Shown here in pieces: positions 48,501-59,970 of a stretch of DNA of 64,000 nt. The stretch is from Diphasiastrum complanatum. Its lineage: Eukaryota; Streptophyta; Lycopodiopsida; Lycopodiales; Lycopodiaceae. The first letter of the stretch is position 1. Each line of letters begins with the position of its first letter. The stretch spans positions 19,482,925 through 19,546,924 of the forward strand of contig CM055103.1 in the NCBI GenBank assembly GCA_029204225.1, read 5' to 3'. The notes under the pieces are model-generated. The model saw nothing but the letters and a program-made list of their open reading frames with translations. It was not told the DNA's origin and searched no databases. The translations under genes and the position numbers were made by a program.

Positions 48501-49992
48501 GGCACTGGCAGGGGCTTGTGTTGTATCGGCCCCGATGACTTGTGGAATTTCGTCGTCATTGTCTTCGATCAAGTTTTCATTTGTCCTGGTGCCATCTGGA
48601 GCGGTAGGGTCAGCCCGATCTGGTGATGCTACAGAAATTGTTTGTACAAATGCGTCATCAGGCAGCGGTTGGATGCCCTCGACAACCTTTGGTGAAGCGG
48701 GTGGGGTGTGAGAAACAACTGTGGAAGCAAGGATGAGGACGGTTTGTCCGAACGAGAGGATGGGAGGAACAGTGGGGAACTTCAGGGTGGTGTGGAGTAT
48801 GGAAGAAGGTGAGGATGGAGCAGAAAGTGTCTGGCGTGGGGGTGAAAATTTGATAACTTGCATCCATGCCAGAGTGTCGGGGGGCAGTTGCGAATCAGAA
48901 GGATTGAATGTGAGAGGATCAACAGTGGTGGCAGGAGTAATGGAGGATGCGATGGTGATGGATGGTGCAGCGGACACTGGAAGAGAAGTAGGAGTGGTAT
49001 CAATAGAAGAAACAGAGATGGAGACAAAAACAGATGTGGATGAAATAGGAAGAGAGGTAGTGACAACAGAAATTGCACGGAAGAAGAAGTGGCGGTGGTT
49101 GATGGAGTAGTTAGTGCGGCAGTGGAGATACGTCGTTGGGTAATAGGTGGAGATGTTGATGTAGAGGCAGCGCCACGCATTCGTTTGCTGGCCGTTGTGT
49201 TAATGACTGCAGATTGGGAGGAGGTGGATGCTTGAGATGGTGGATAAAGGTTAGTATGTGGCACAAGGGTAGACAGTAGGGATGAGCGTTGGAAATCGCA
49301 CACTTTCGCCTCGAGAAGTGCGCAGGCAAAGTTACACAACAGGGGGCCTACTGCGATTCGCTCACGGTTGTTGGGTTTGATGGAGTTTGTTAGTTCTCGA
49401 ATAAGGAAGCTATGCCAGTCGTATGGCACAACGGAGGGGTTAGAGAATTCCAGAAAGGATTCCACTATCTGACTCAGCAGTGTAGACTGGATTCTGTCCT
49501 TGCGAAATGTTGAAATAACCAGAAAGTTATTCAACAGATGCGCAACTGTCTGAATGACGGGTTCCGTGATAGCTTCTATCAGTTAACCATTGTTAGTCTG
49601 GATGGGAATTTCCGGTGTGGTTTGGGTGATGAATGGTTTGATCAGAGCTTTGGCGTGGCAATGGGAGATGGGTTGACGATCACCAGACATAATGCCAACG
49701 GTGATCATCGAGTCGGCGTTAATCCTGACTTTGTACGCGGTACCTTGGTATAGGAAGTGGAAACGAGCCTTGTCCTCGTCCCAGGTGGCGTAAGCGTGAA
49801 GAGCGAGGCCCATGTTAATCTCAGAATGGAAGAGTGCCGAGTAAAAACCCATTGCTTCAAGGAGGGGCCGGCTGTCTGCAGCCATGGTTGGATCAAAGTG
49901 TCAGAGGGTAGAGGCCAAATCTGTGTGGCCTCGAGGATGTCACGCTGGATCACCTGTTTGGCACCAGAGTCTTCAGAGGATGAGGAGGCCAT
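48501..49992 (-). pseudogene. N-terminal half of a retrotransposon gag-like protein
   Basis: Starts MASSSSEDSGAKQVIQRD at 49992. After one shift it reads FYSALFHSEINMGLALHAYA, WDEDKARFHFLYQGTAYKVR and, beyond a stop at about 49583, FLEFSNPSVVPYDWHSFLIR and LLCNFACALLEAKVCDFQ. A second shift leads to a Pro/Ser/Thr-rich segment ending at the LTR. It resembles in style the gag or putative plant transposon domain of large plant gypsy elements, but I do not recognise it for certain. The GTGCC joint keeps reading frame with the coiled-coil half at 38215. Confidence 0.55.
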
Positions 49993-49999
49993 ATTAGCA

Positions 50000-51090
50000 A
50001 TGATGATTAGTGGTTGAAAAAGTCGGAAAAGTAGAAAAAATGGTGGAAAATGGAAAAAGATGTGGAAATAGTAGAAAACCGAGAACAATGAGTGTTGGAT
50101 GACAATGGTTGTAGTTCAGAGCACAGATCAATGTTTAATATGAGCAGATGACAACTGGTAGGAAGTTTGGTTGAAAACAGAAAACTCGGTATTTTCAGTG
50201 GAAATTTCGGCAGAGCTTCGCTAGCAAAGGTGACAAATGACTCAAATTCAGCCCTTATATAGCGGAATTTAGAGTGCATATTAGGTGAAATTCACTTTCC
50301 CTTGTTCAGTTCCACCCAAATTTTGGCAGGCACCTTCTTCACAAAATTTTAAGACTCAGGGAAGTTTGCAAGAGTTCAAAAGGTGATTTGACTACTATGC
50401 GAAGGTTCTGCGAGGGTTCAGGCTATCTACGAGGGTTCAACTCTCGCAGGAAGTGATCTCTTGCACAACTTGTTTCTGTGATTGGATTTTCAAGATCAGA
50501 CCATGTAGGCAGACTAATTTCACTGTTCTGATTTCATTTAGACACCTTGCAAGAGTTGGTAAGTTGATTTTGATGCTCTGCGAGGGTTCTGAAAATTCTG
50601 CTTCTGGAAACTCTCGCATGCACTAAATAATGATGATTCCTCCATCAGAAACTCTTGCAGAGATTTTCATGGATGCATCTAGGTAAAATCTGGTGACTGT
50701 CCAATTTAAAAGAGCTATCTCCCAGGCAATGTCAAAAAATCATAAAAAAAGTGCTCTTTCAGAGTGTTTTTTTTGACGAGATCTCGAGATTTTCTGATTT
50801 TTAACTTTTGTAAACTGGTAATCAATTTCATCCAGACATGATCTAACTATTGGTAGTGCTTTGAAAGTTTTGATGGATTCCTAGTAATAGATCCCTCAGT
50901 CAATCTGATGATCTGCTTCCTTTTTGAACCTATCAGGATCTGGATCCTCCTTGGATTCTAATGGATTTCCTCGATCTTGCGAGATCTGGCTGAATCTTGA
51001 TGTATTTAGCTTGATTTGGCTTGATCTCCTTAGATCTAGCGATGATGGATGAGCAAATTAGCTTTTTGTAACGTGCCACCCCCAATCTAG
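50000..51090 (-). other. Leader upstream of the gag-like gene
   Basis: Noncoding and rich in CTCGCAGA/GCGAGGGTT words (50400-50460, 50545, 50580-50620, 50650), in the same style as 29188-30440. It lacks an adjacent LTR or primer site. Its right end meets a gypsy integrase of another family at about 51090. Confidence 0.55.
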
Positions 51091-51097
51091 ATCTGTC

Positions 51098-52916
51098 TTA
51101 CTGTGGTGGCCAGTACTTGTGCAACCGGCTACCGTTGATGGGTGTCCCATCAAGCTGTTCTAAGTTCACGACTCCATGATTAAGAACTTCCTTGATCCTA
51201 TAAGGACCTTCGCCCGTGAATTTTAACTTCCCCTTGATCGCCTTGGTTTTATACATCAGGACCAGATCTCCTGAACGAAGATCCTTCTTTTGTAATCTGC
51301 GATTATGCCAAGCTTTGCGTCTTTCCTTTTCAGCTGCCAGTGCATGCACAACTAGTAAGCGTGTTTCATAGAGTTTATGCAGAGCTTCGTGGCGTAGCTG
51401 TAGAGATTTGGACTCATTAAGACGTTGCGCGGTGGCAATTCTTAATGAAGAAACTAAAAACTCTACTGGCATCACAACATCCTGACCATATACCAATTGG
51501 AAGGGTGTTTGATCAGTGCTCCCTTTATATGCTGTCATGAATGCCCACAATGCAGCATGCAACTTGTGTTCCCAATCTGATCTACTAGCTTCAACTGTTT
51601 TCGTGAGCATGCTACACAAGATCTTATTGGATGATTCTGCTTGCCCATTACCACGAGGATAATAAGGCGTACTAGTTCTATGGATCACGAAGAATTACTC
51701 CAACATGACCTTGATGGTCTCGTTGATGAAATGGCTTCCGCGATCATTGACTAGTTCCACCGGGCATCCGAAGCGCACAATGATATTTTCATAAAGGAAC
51801 TTGGCAGTGGTCCTAGCATCAGCTACTCTTACTACCTTGGCTTCGACCCATTTGGTGAGGTAGTCTATGGCTAAAATTATGTATCGAGCCTGGGAACTCC
51901 TTGCTGCAGGGTGGATTGGACCAATATAATCCAATCCCCATTTTTTGAATGGTGCTTGGGCTAAGACTGGGTGCAGTAGATCATAGTTCAATCTCGTTGG
52001 TCTCTTCGCCCTTTGGCACACATCGCACTTTTTCAAGTATTCCTCCGTGTCTTTATGAATCGTTGGCCACGAACATTCTGATTGCAGGATCTTGCGAACT
52101 GTAATGTCAGATGCAAAATGACCTCCACCTGTGCCTTCATGTGAAAGCGAAATGATCTGGGTGGTCTCATGAGGAAGAATACACCGTTGAAGAATTCCAT
52201 CTGGGCCTCTTCGGTACAACTGGCCGGCAATCAGCTGATAAGGTCTAGCCTTCAAGATCAATTTTCGCCGTTCCGTCTTTGGTAGTGATTTGTCTGGTTG
52301 TCCCTGCATTGCATCCGGCTGTTCTGCTCTCCAGAGTTCTATACCTAGTAACTTATCAATGTGTGTGCATGTGCCTAAACAAATTGCTGTGAGTCGTGGA
52401 GGTGGAGCCAAGTCTCCAGCTTGCCCTGAACGATTTGGGGAAGCCAAGGTCATTGATGTTGATAAGAGTGTCAGAAACGAAAGATCTTATGCCCCCTCGA
52501 GCTAGACAGAGGTGACTTCCTGTGTAATGTCAATTATGAGCCTGATGAAATTGGTTCCAATCCACCAGAAGAAAATTCATTGGGCTCTGAGCAAGCTAAT
52601 GAAGGAAATGGAGCTAGTAGTGTTGCCAAAAGAAAGAATTTGCTCAAGGCAAAGTTTAAAGACATTGCGCATTAGATATTCAACAATGTCGACAACCCAT
52701 TCTGGTACTGTATCCACATAAAATAAGACAGCATCTGCCAGCTCATCGTCGGGTTGGGTTGCAATCTCCTTTCCCTTGATTCGTGACACATGATCTGCCA
52801 TGTAGTGTTGTTTTCCCTTGCGAACTATTATCCGAAAATCAAATTCCAACAACAAAAGAAGCCATATGGTGATTCTCCCGGTGTTGCAAGTTTTATTAAC
52901 GAGATATAGCAAGGGG
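51098..52916 (-). pseudogene. Ty3/gypsy RNase H end and nearly intact integrase
   Basis: From 52916: LLYLVNKTCNTGRITIWLLL and IIVRKGKQHYMADHVSR (end of RNase H, the same family as 40687-40836). After a linker comes integrase. The zinc-binding part has HEGTGGGHFAS and CDVCQRAK. The catalytic core has Asp in KKWGLDYIGPIH, Asp in LVNDRGSHF, and Glu in YYPRGNGQAESSNKIL. The C-terminal part (YKTKAIKGKLKFTGEGPYRI) ends at 51098. All three D-D-E residues are present and one TAA stop (about 51695) breaks the core. The 5' part of pol is missing and a copia fragment joins at 52917. Confidence 0.88.
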
Positions 52917-53404
52917 AATTTATCCTTCAACACTGCAACGATGCAAGCTGGGCTAGCTGCAAAGACGACAACAAGTTTGTAACAAGTGGATGTTTGATAG
53001 CATGCAAAGCTGCGATCAGTTGGACCTGTAAGAAACAAACACTCGTAGCTCAATCCTCATGCGAAGTTGAGTACATAGTAGCTTCAAAGGTGGCAAATGA
53101 GGTGATACGGAAGATGATGTTGGAAGGGATTGGCATACCACATCAGGACCACTCCATCATGAAGATGGATTCTCAGAGTGCTATTTACTTAGCCCAGGAA
53201 CTGGTTTTCCATTCAAAAACCAAACATATACCTCTGAAAGAGCATCATGTTCGAGACTTTATCTCAAAAGGAGAGCTCTGTGTCGAGAACAGAAGATATG
53301 ATTGCAGATCTACTAACCAAGCCACTGGACAAACCACTGTTTACAAAACACAGAAAATCGTTTGGAATTGGATAAAAGAAAAGGTTGCATCGTACAAGAG
53401 GGAG
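52917..53404 (+). pseudogene. Ty1/copia RNase H (end of pol) and polypurine tract
   Basis: Reads SCKDDNKFVTSGCLIACKAA, ISWTCKKQTLVAQSSCEVEY, MKMDSQSAIYLAQ, and KHIPLKEHHVRDFISKGEL, the standard order of copia RNase H motifs. The first catalytic Asp segment is cut by the joint at 52917. The purine tract GAGGGAG leads into the LTR at 53405. The normal final phrase (DLLTKPL) is recognisable just after in a shifted frame. Confidence 0.85.
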
Positions 53405-53989
53405 TGTCAGAGATGGTGAACTCATGCAACCCTTCTCTGGCATTCCTTGAACGGCCAAAAAATCGACGGGCATCGACACTGAATTGTCGATTTCTACACA
53501 AGTGTTGAGGACAACATGTCGAGCAAAACGAATTGTCAGGCAAGTCAAATTATCGGGCTCTAGCTCGTCAGGCGTGAAGCTTCCAACTGTCATGCTCAGC
53601 AGTAAAGGAACGTTGCAAGAGAGATGTAGTTAACTAATAGTCTAGCATAATTCTCTCTTGTAACAATTAGTTAATCTATCTTTTAATCCCATATGGCGGA
53701 ACATAAGTATAGATTAGAAATCAATAGAACATATGTTGTAGAAGAAGCGGAATAGATTTTTGTAAGAGGAGCATCAGGCCGCCATGTCGCAATGATGCAC
53801 TGCCGACTCACTTTGAAAGAAAATAAAATACAATAGATGTTTTATTTTTCCAACTGTTGTTTATGTGTTGTATCTATTGTTGTGATTGATTGTTGCATTG
53901 TCTGTGATTGGTAGCACCATATCTAGGTCCAATAATCTAATGTTTTGTGTAGCGCATTTCTACATAGAATAGGCACACACCACTCAGCA
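53405..53989 (+). mobile_element. Ty1/copia LTR, 585 bp
   Basis: Starts TGTCAGAGATGG after the copia purine tract and ends CACTCAGCA. Unusually it is followed directly by a primer site (TGGTATTAGAGC) and a start codon context (ACATGGCTACTACAATTCAG), so it has both 3'-LTR and 5'-LTR neighbours. Confidence 0.75.
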
Positions 53990-56900
53990 TGGTATTAGAG
54001 CAAATTCATTATTTACAACATGGCTACTACAATTCAGGTAATTTTGAAAAATTTTTGAGGTTTAATCTAAATCCCAATGTGGTATCTCATTATTTACAAA
54101 ATCAGAGGCCCTCAAATCTATTTCTCACTTAATTCATCCTTTACTTCTTAGTAATTTCTCAAATATAAGACATCAGACTGGTTATATGATTCTTTCCAAC
54201 ATGAAGTTATTCTTCTGAAAGACTGTTATGTCATATAAATTACTACTTGTGTGAATAGACATGGAATTCAGATAAATTCTATGGTTTAAGTGTTTCAATT
54301 TATTAAACCTAGAATATTTCTTCTTGCATAAATGGATTTCAATAAAATGGTAGTTTCTGTCACTCGCGTTGAAAATATTTGAAGGGGAAGTCCTGTGTGT
54401 AATAGAGAGAATCCTTTTGTGAAATGCACTTATTACTGACTTTTCTTGGATTTGGGTATTTTCATATATCATCTTTCCAGTTAACTTTTATTGAAATTGA
54501 TAATTTCTTTAAAAGGAGGGTTGAAGTGTTGGGATAAAATTCTATTTGGGAATCTATGGGTTGCATAGTTTTCGGAAGAGAAGCACATGTGGTATAGAAA
54601 TGAGATTTGATCTACAAGTAATTTCGGATACATTCAGATTGAGATATCTAATTGGAACTTTTCGAATAAGAGGAATTCTCTAGGGATTGTGTGGACAATC
54701 TGGAACTAGAACAGGTTTGATATTTGAATTGTTATATATAAGTAGTATAGTGAAAGGTCAAAGGTTACTAATTCCATTTTGATTGGAATAGAAGTACATT
54801 TGATTAGAATTTAAGTTTAAGAGTTCTGTATTAGATCAACCTAATCTTAGTTTTAGTACTAGGATCAGAGAGGGATTGATTGAGTGGAAGAAATTATGTA
54901 ATTAGAGGAAAGTTGGATTGGAAAACTATTGAGATTTGAATGTTATTCGTCTCAGCTCGGATATGTTATTTACTCATGAGAAATAGAAAATATTTTATAG
55001 TTGAGTTACAAGATCTTAATGGGATATGTTAGTAACATATGTGGGTTCTGGAGGAATCTACCAGATAAAAATGTGTTTATGTACTTGGTCATAGTGAGAT
55101 TATTCACATATGTGCACGATTAATCTTGTATGAATCTATTGTGTGTTGTTGATTACTAGAGCTATTTGGTGCACTTAACCTAGTCGATGAACATAGACAT
55201 ATGATCAAGTATTGTTTTGACAGATACTTGCAGAGTTAACAAATCTTTGTATAGAAGAATTATGGATTAACTTATAAATGATTTGGGTAAGGATCTAAAG
55301 GTGGTGTCATACTAGTATAATTGAATTCTTCACCTAGAAATTTGAGATTTCTGAATCATTGGCAATTAACTTGAGTAGTTGATTACTCCAGAGTGAAGTT
55401 AATTGGTAAAACGATCAGTGTGATGAGGATTCACCAAAAACTGATAGTTTTGTTTTATATTGCTTGTAAGACGCATGATTAGTGAATCATTTGGGTTCGT
55501 CAATTAAAACTATGTGCATTGGATATACAATATTCTTGGGATAGATTATTCCTTAGTTAAGAAATAGACTCAGCTCATTAGTGATTGTATCCCAGAGCGC
55601 TCAATTGAATAACGAATCATAATGAATCCAAGAATAATAACTGAATTGATATTCAGTAGAACTTTGGGTATCTAGATTGTAATCTAAAGTTTTTTTTGTA
55701 GTTGAAGAGGATTGTCATTTTGGAATGCCTTCGGTCTTTAATTACCAGTGGTTTATAGAATTTAAATCTTGCACTTCAGTCAAAGAATCTTGTTTGAAGA
55801 ATATTCCTAAATCTAGTATTTTCTTAGTGGAAAGATTTTGGAATGATTCTTACTTTTCTTGAGTTATGTTGGACATATACTCCAGTATCTTGTAAATGAT
55901 TAAGTATGATTTTGGATTCCAGGTAATTATGATTGATGAATCATATGAATCTAAATATTTATGGTTGATGGATCATAAATAGATACTTAATTATTGTTAG
56001 AAGATTATAAGAAATGGTGATGATTCTTAAGTGTGATGGTTAATTCTTAATCTGTTAATTGAGTAAGAGTTCAAATCAGTGTTTTGAATCTCTGTACTCC
56101 AGTATTTTATGGATCTCACAGAAATTCTCACAAGGAAAGTTATTTTACTTGTAGAGAATTTAATTTATCTAGTGAATGCTATTCTGCTATAGTATATGGT
56201 CTGCAGATGCTTGGGTACAGTTTTTTTTTTTTGATTGGATCTCCAATTATCATAGGAGACAGACAAGTCTATTAAGAAAGAATGTTATTTTCTGGCATTT
56301 GGTTTTAAAAATAAGAGCATTTAACTCAAAAGAGTACCTGAGATACTCGGAGTTCAGTTTTAATCATTCTATATCTTAATGATTCTAGTCCTAGAGATTA
56401 TAGCTAAACGAATTATCATATCTTAGAATTGGATTCTAAGAATAGCTGTACTTGGAAGTTTTTTATAAATTGTCTTCCAGAGTTTGTGGATAATTTCACA
56501 CTGTAATTATTATTATTTTTCTTTAACTTTAATCTCCTAAGTTAGGGAATATTTCACTCAGTGGTTCATGTAAGTGTTTTACATGAAGGTGATGATACTA
56601 ACTTGTGTTGAGTGTAACCTAGTTGAGGAATTTATTGCTTAGTGTACTTTTCAAACTTGAGTCGTACTCCAAAATAGAGATTAATGATTGGAAATAGGTT
56701 TATCTCTGAGTATTTGTTTGATATGGAAGTCAGACTCAGAATAATGATTTCCTTGGTTAATATTGAAAGTTAAAGGAACTGTTCCTATAATTCTTTCCTG
56801 TTTTGAGGAGTTTCTAAGGATAGAAGCAGTTTAAGGAGGGAAGAAAGTCATGGCTATATTCGGTTAAGGACCTGGAATAGTTCTAATATGTAGACCGGCC

Positions 56901-57830
56901 CTCCAGTATTCGATGTTGTTGGTCACACCATGATTTAATTCTATGTCAAGGCACGTTTTTGACTAATTACCTTGAGAGGAACCAGACACTCTAATTGAGA
57001 CATATGGAGTATTGCATGTCTGTGTGACAGATATAGGAAGGAGGATTGCATGAAGAGATGTGATCTATTTATAGTTGACCTGCATGGGGGTTGCATGGTT
57101 TCATTCACATGACTCTACTCTCTATATAATGAGGTAGGGATTCTCCCATCGACATATTGGGTTTAGGTTACCAGCTTCTCTCTTCTCCTCTCGCTTCACA
57201 TGGCATGGCTAGGGGGCTAGATCGATGTAGGATTGGTTGGGCGGTTTGGCTCCATAGTCTCTCTTATTGTGTTCTCCTATCCTCATCTTAGGGAAATCCC
57301 TTAGAGTTGTTATGATTGTACTTCTGATGGTCCAACAACTTATCAGTTGCTCGGTTAGTTCAATAATTTATCTATCTGATCAATCGAACATCCAGAGTGC
57401 AATTGCTTTGTTCTTCCTCTCTGTTATCATAAAGTACTATTTCAAGAAGAACGCGACTCTAACTTCATTAAGATTGTATCTATTCACGACTGAATAATCA
57501 ATGTTCCAGTAATCTAAGTCGTGTATACTATGATCGAATGCTCATTTTATTTATGTTTTGATCAATTGTTGCTTGCAAAAAAACTTATTCGTAGATTAAA
57601 TCGTTTTGTCTGATTGATAGTCTGAGTCGATCATGTCGCTCTAATTTTTGCACCTAATATACTTTCGCAAAGCTAAATCATAAACCAATTTAATCTGTGC
57701 ATGGCCATGGAATCGATTGCATCGATCCGGTGACTTTGAAGCCGCGATCAAATAGGATAGCAGACTTCAATCTGTCAAAGTCGGCCTGAATTCTCGCTTG
57801 CCTCTCTCTATTGCGATGTACAAACTTCCA
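53990..57830. other. AT-rich sequence, no genes recognised
   Basis: After the primer site and the first codons of a gag-like frame (54019) the sequence becomes AT-rich with stops in every frame. A TATA-like CTCTATATAATGAGG near 57120 followed by a CT-rich stretch could be an LTR promoter, but LTR ends were not found. Poly-T runs occur at 56221. Confidence 0.5.
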
Positions 57831-57837
57831 ATCCCAA

Positions 57838-59141
57838 CAAAATCATTCTGGCAACATATTGTTTCAGCAATGGCTTACGTGTAGAACCGATGCCTTCTTG
57901 ACAACAAAAATTCTCATGAAATCTGAACAAAATCCAAGCCTTCATTAAAACATTTGAGAGTATTTGGATGTACTACCTATGCTCATGTCCCAAAGGACAA
58001 CATATCAGAATTAGATGAACATTCATTCGAAACTATTTTTGTTGGCTATTGTACTTCTGATGGAATGTATAGACCTATACAATGTAGAGAGTTGTAAAAT
58101 TTTCATTTACAAGGATGTGACTTTTATTGAAGATCAGTTTATTGATTTGAAGGGCAAGGACCAGATGTAGTCTACAATTTTTGCCTTGACAACTAATACA
58201 TATCGAAAGACTGTTTTGATTTCTTCCAACAATCATTATGTACAGCTAGATCTAGAAGAAGAAGAAGAAGCTGCAACTCAGGAGTAGCTGACACAACCAA
58301 CACAAAGTCAAATTTTCCAACCAGAAACTTCAACCAAGAGATCAACAAGAATTTGAACTTATCCTATCCGAGACACTGATCATGAGCCAACCATGATTGA
58401 AGAAGCTATGCCACAGGCCGATTCAGATCTCTGGAAAGAAGCTATGGACAAGGAGTACAACTCACTGCTGAGGAACAACACATGGACTGTCACCAAGCTG
58501 CCAGCAGACAGAAAGGTAATCGACTGCAAATGGATCTTCAAGATCAAATACAAAGCAGACGACAATATCGACAGACAGAAAGCCCGAATCGTGGCAAGGA
58601 GATTTTCACAAATTTCCAATATCGACTACTTTGAAACTTTCAGCCCAGTTGTCAAACATACTTCCATCTAACTGCTACTATCATATGTTTCTGCATCGGA
58701 TCTTGAGGTACACCAGATGGATGTACAAACAACATTCCTCAATAGAGTTATCGAGGGGACATTTACATGATCCACCTAGAGGGCTATATCCCCAATGGTC
58801 GAGAAGATCAGGTATGCAAACTCCATAAAGCTTTGTACGGTTTGAAACAATCATCCAGAGCATGGTTCCATCGAATCAACACATTTTTGAGCGATCATGG
58901 ATTTGAACCATGCTCTACAAGCTATAATGTATATTTCAAAGCTATCAATCAATTCTTTGTCATCATCACACTTTATGTGGATGATACGTTGCTGTTCAAC
59001 AAAAATATTGAACTGACAAAGGACTCTAAGAGGATTCTATCCCAAGAATTCGAGATGACAGATCTAAAAGAAGTGCATTACTGTCTCGAGATTCAGATCC
59101 ATAGAGATAAAGGCAGAAGACTTCTCTATATCACCCAGTAG
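57838..59141 (+). pseudogene. Ty1/copia integrase C-terminus and reverse transcriptase
   Basis: The integrase end reads KPSLKHLRVFGCTTYAHVPK and FETIFVGYCTSDGMYR. After a linker the RT starts WKEAMDKEYNSLLRNNTWTV, then DCKWIFKIKYKADDNIDRQK and FETFSPVV. A shift and stop fall at 58670. RT resumes with DLEVHQMDVQTTFLN and VCKLHKALYGLKQSSRAW, and ends with ITLYVDDTLLF containing the catalytic Y-V-D-D (about 58975). Domain order is integrase before RT, which defines copia rather than gypsy. Several stops and shifts make it inactive. Confidence 0.9.
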
Positions 59142-59700
59142 AGGTACTTCTATAATTTGTTGATGAAATTCAATTTCATGAATTGCAAGTTTGTACATAA
59201 TCCCATGGACCCAGGTCTAAAATTATCTAAGGAGCAATGCCCTCAATGAGGAGAAGGCCAAAATGAAGAGATATCCATATCAATCAATTATTGGATCCCT
59301 GATGTATGCAATGATCTCTACCATACTCGATTTTGAAAATGCCATCAGCTCTTTGAGCCAATACATGGCCAACCCTAGAATGATCCACTAGAAAACTCTT
59401 TTCAGAGTAATCAGGTATGTACGAACTACCATTGACCTTTGTATCTGCTATGGTGATGTCGAATTAGAAGCAATGTCCAAAGTGCTATAAACTAACAAAA
59501 AAATTTGTATTCTATGCACATTCTAAACATACCAAGACTAACTATCATTTCATTAGGAATTTTTTTTAAAATAGAAAGATTGATTTGATACATTGTAGGA
59601 CAAGGAATTAGTTAGTTGGTATATTCACAAAGCCTTTAAGTTCATCTAAATTTGAGTTTTTTTAGAGAAATATTTGTATGCAAGATAAACTAAGGCTTTA
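59142..59700 (+). pseudogene. Decayed copia RNase H tail and purine tract
   Basis: RYFYNLLMKFNFMNCKFVHN continues pol after a TAG. Near 59500-59640 broken frames give TNYHFIRNF and LVGIFTKPLSSSKFEF, the usual copia RNase H end. The tract AGAGAGAG before TGTTAGGTGTATTG at 59708 may mark an LTR start, but the LTR could not be followed. Confidence 0.6.
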
Positions 59701-59800
59701 GAGAGAGTGTTAGGTGTATTGTAAGCCTTGTGTATCTTCTTATGGACACCTCTATGCTATTGTAAGAAAGTCATTTGATTTAGGATGTGAATTGCATAAA

Positions 59801-59970
59801 GACATAGAACATGAGTTTTGGATGCATGGATCAAAGCTTATGAGGATTTAATAAGAGTAATTTTTGTTTGCAAATTTCGTAAAGACATAGAACATGAGTT
59901 TGGGATGCATGGATCAAAGTTTATGAGGATTTCAAAAGGATTATTTCTGTTTGAGATTCTAAAGAAAATA
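59801..59970. repeat. 85-bp tandem duplication
   Basis: The block from AAGACATAGAACATGAGTTT to GAGGATTTNA is repeated at about 59885 with about 90% identity. Confidence 0.75.

Noticed and set aside
54182-54472. 96-aa minus-strand frame
   Set aside because: No motif, AT-rich context, isolated.
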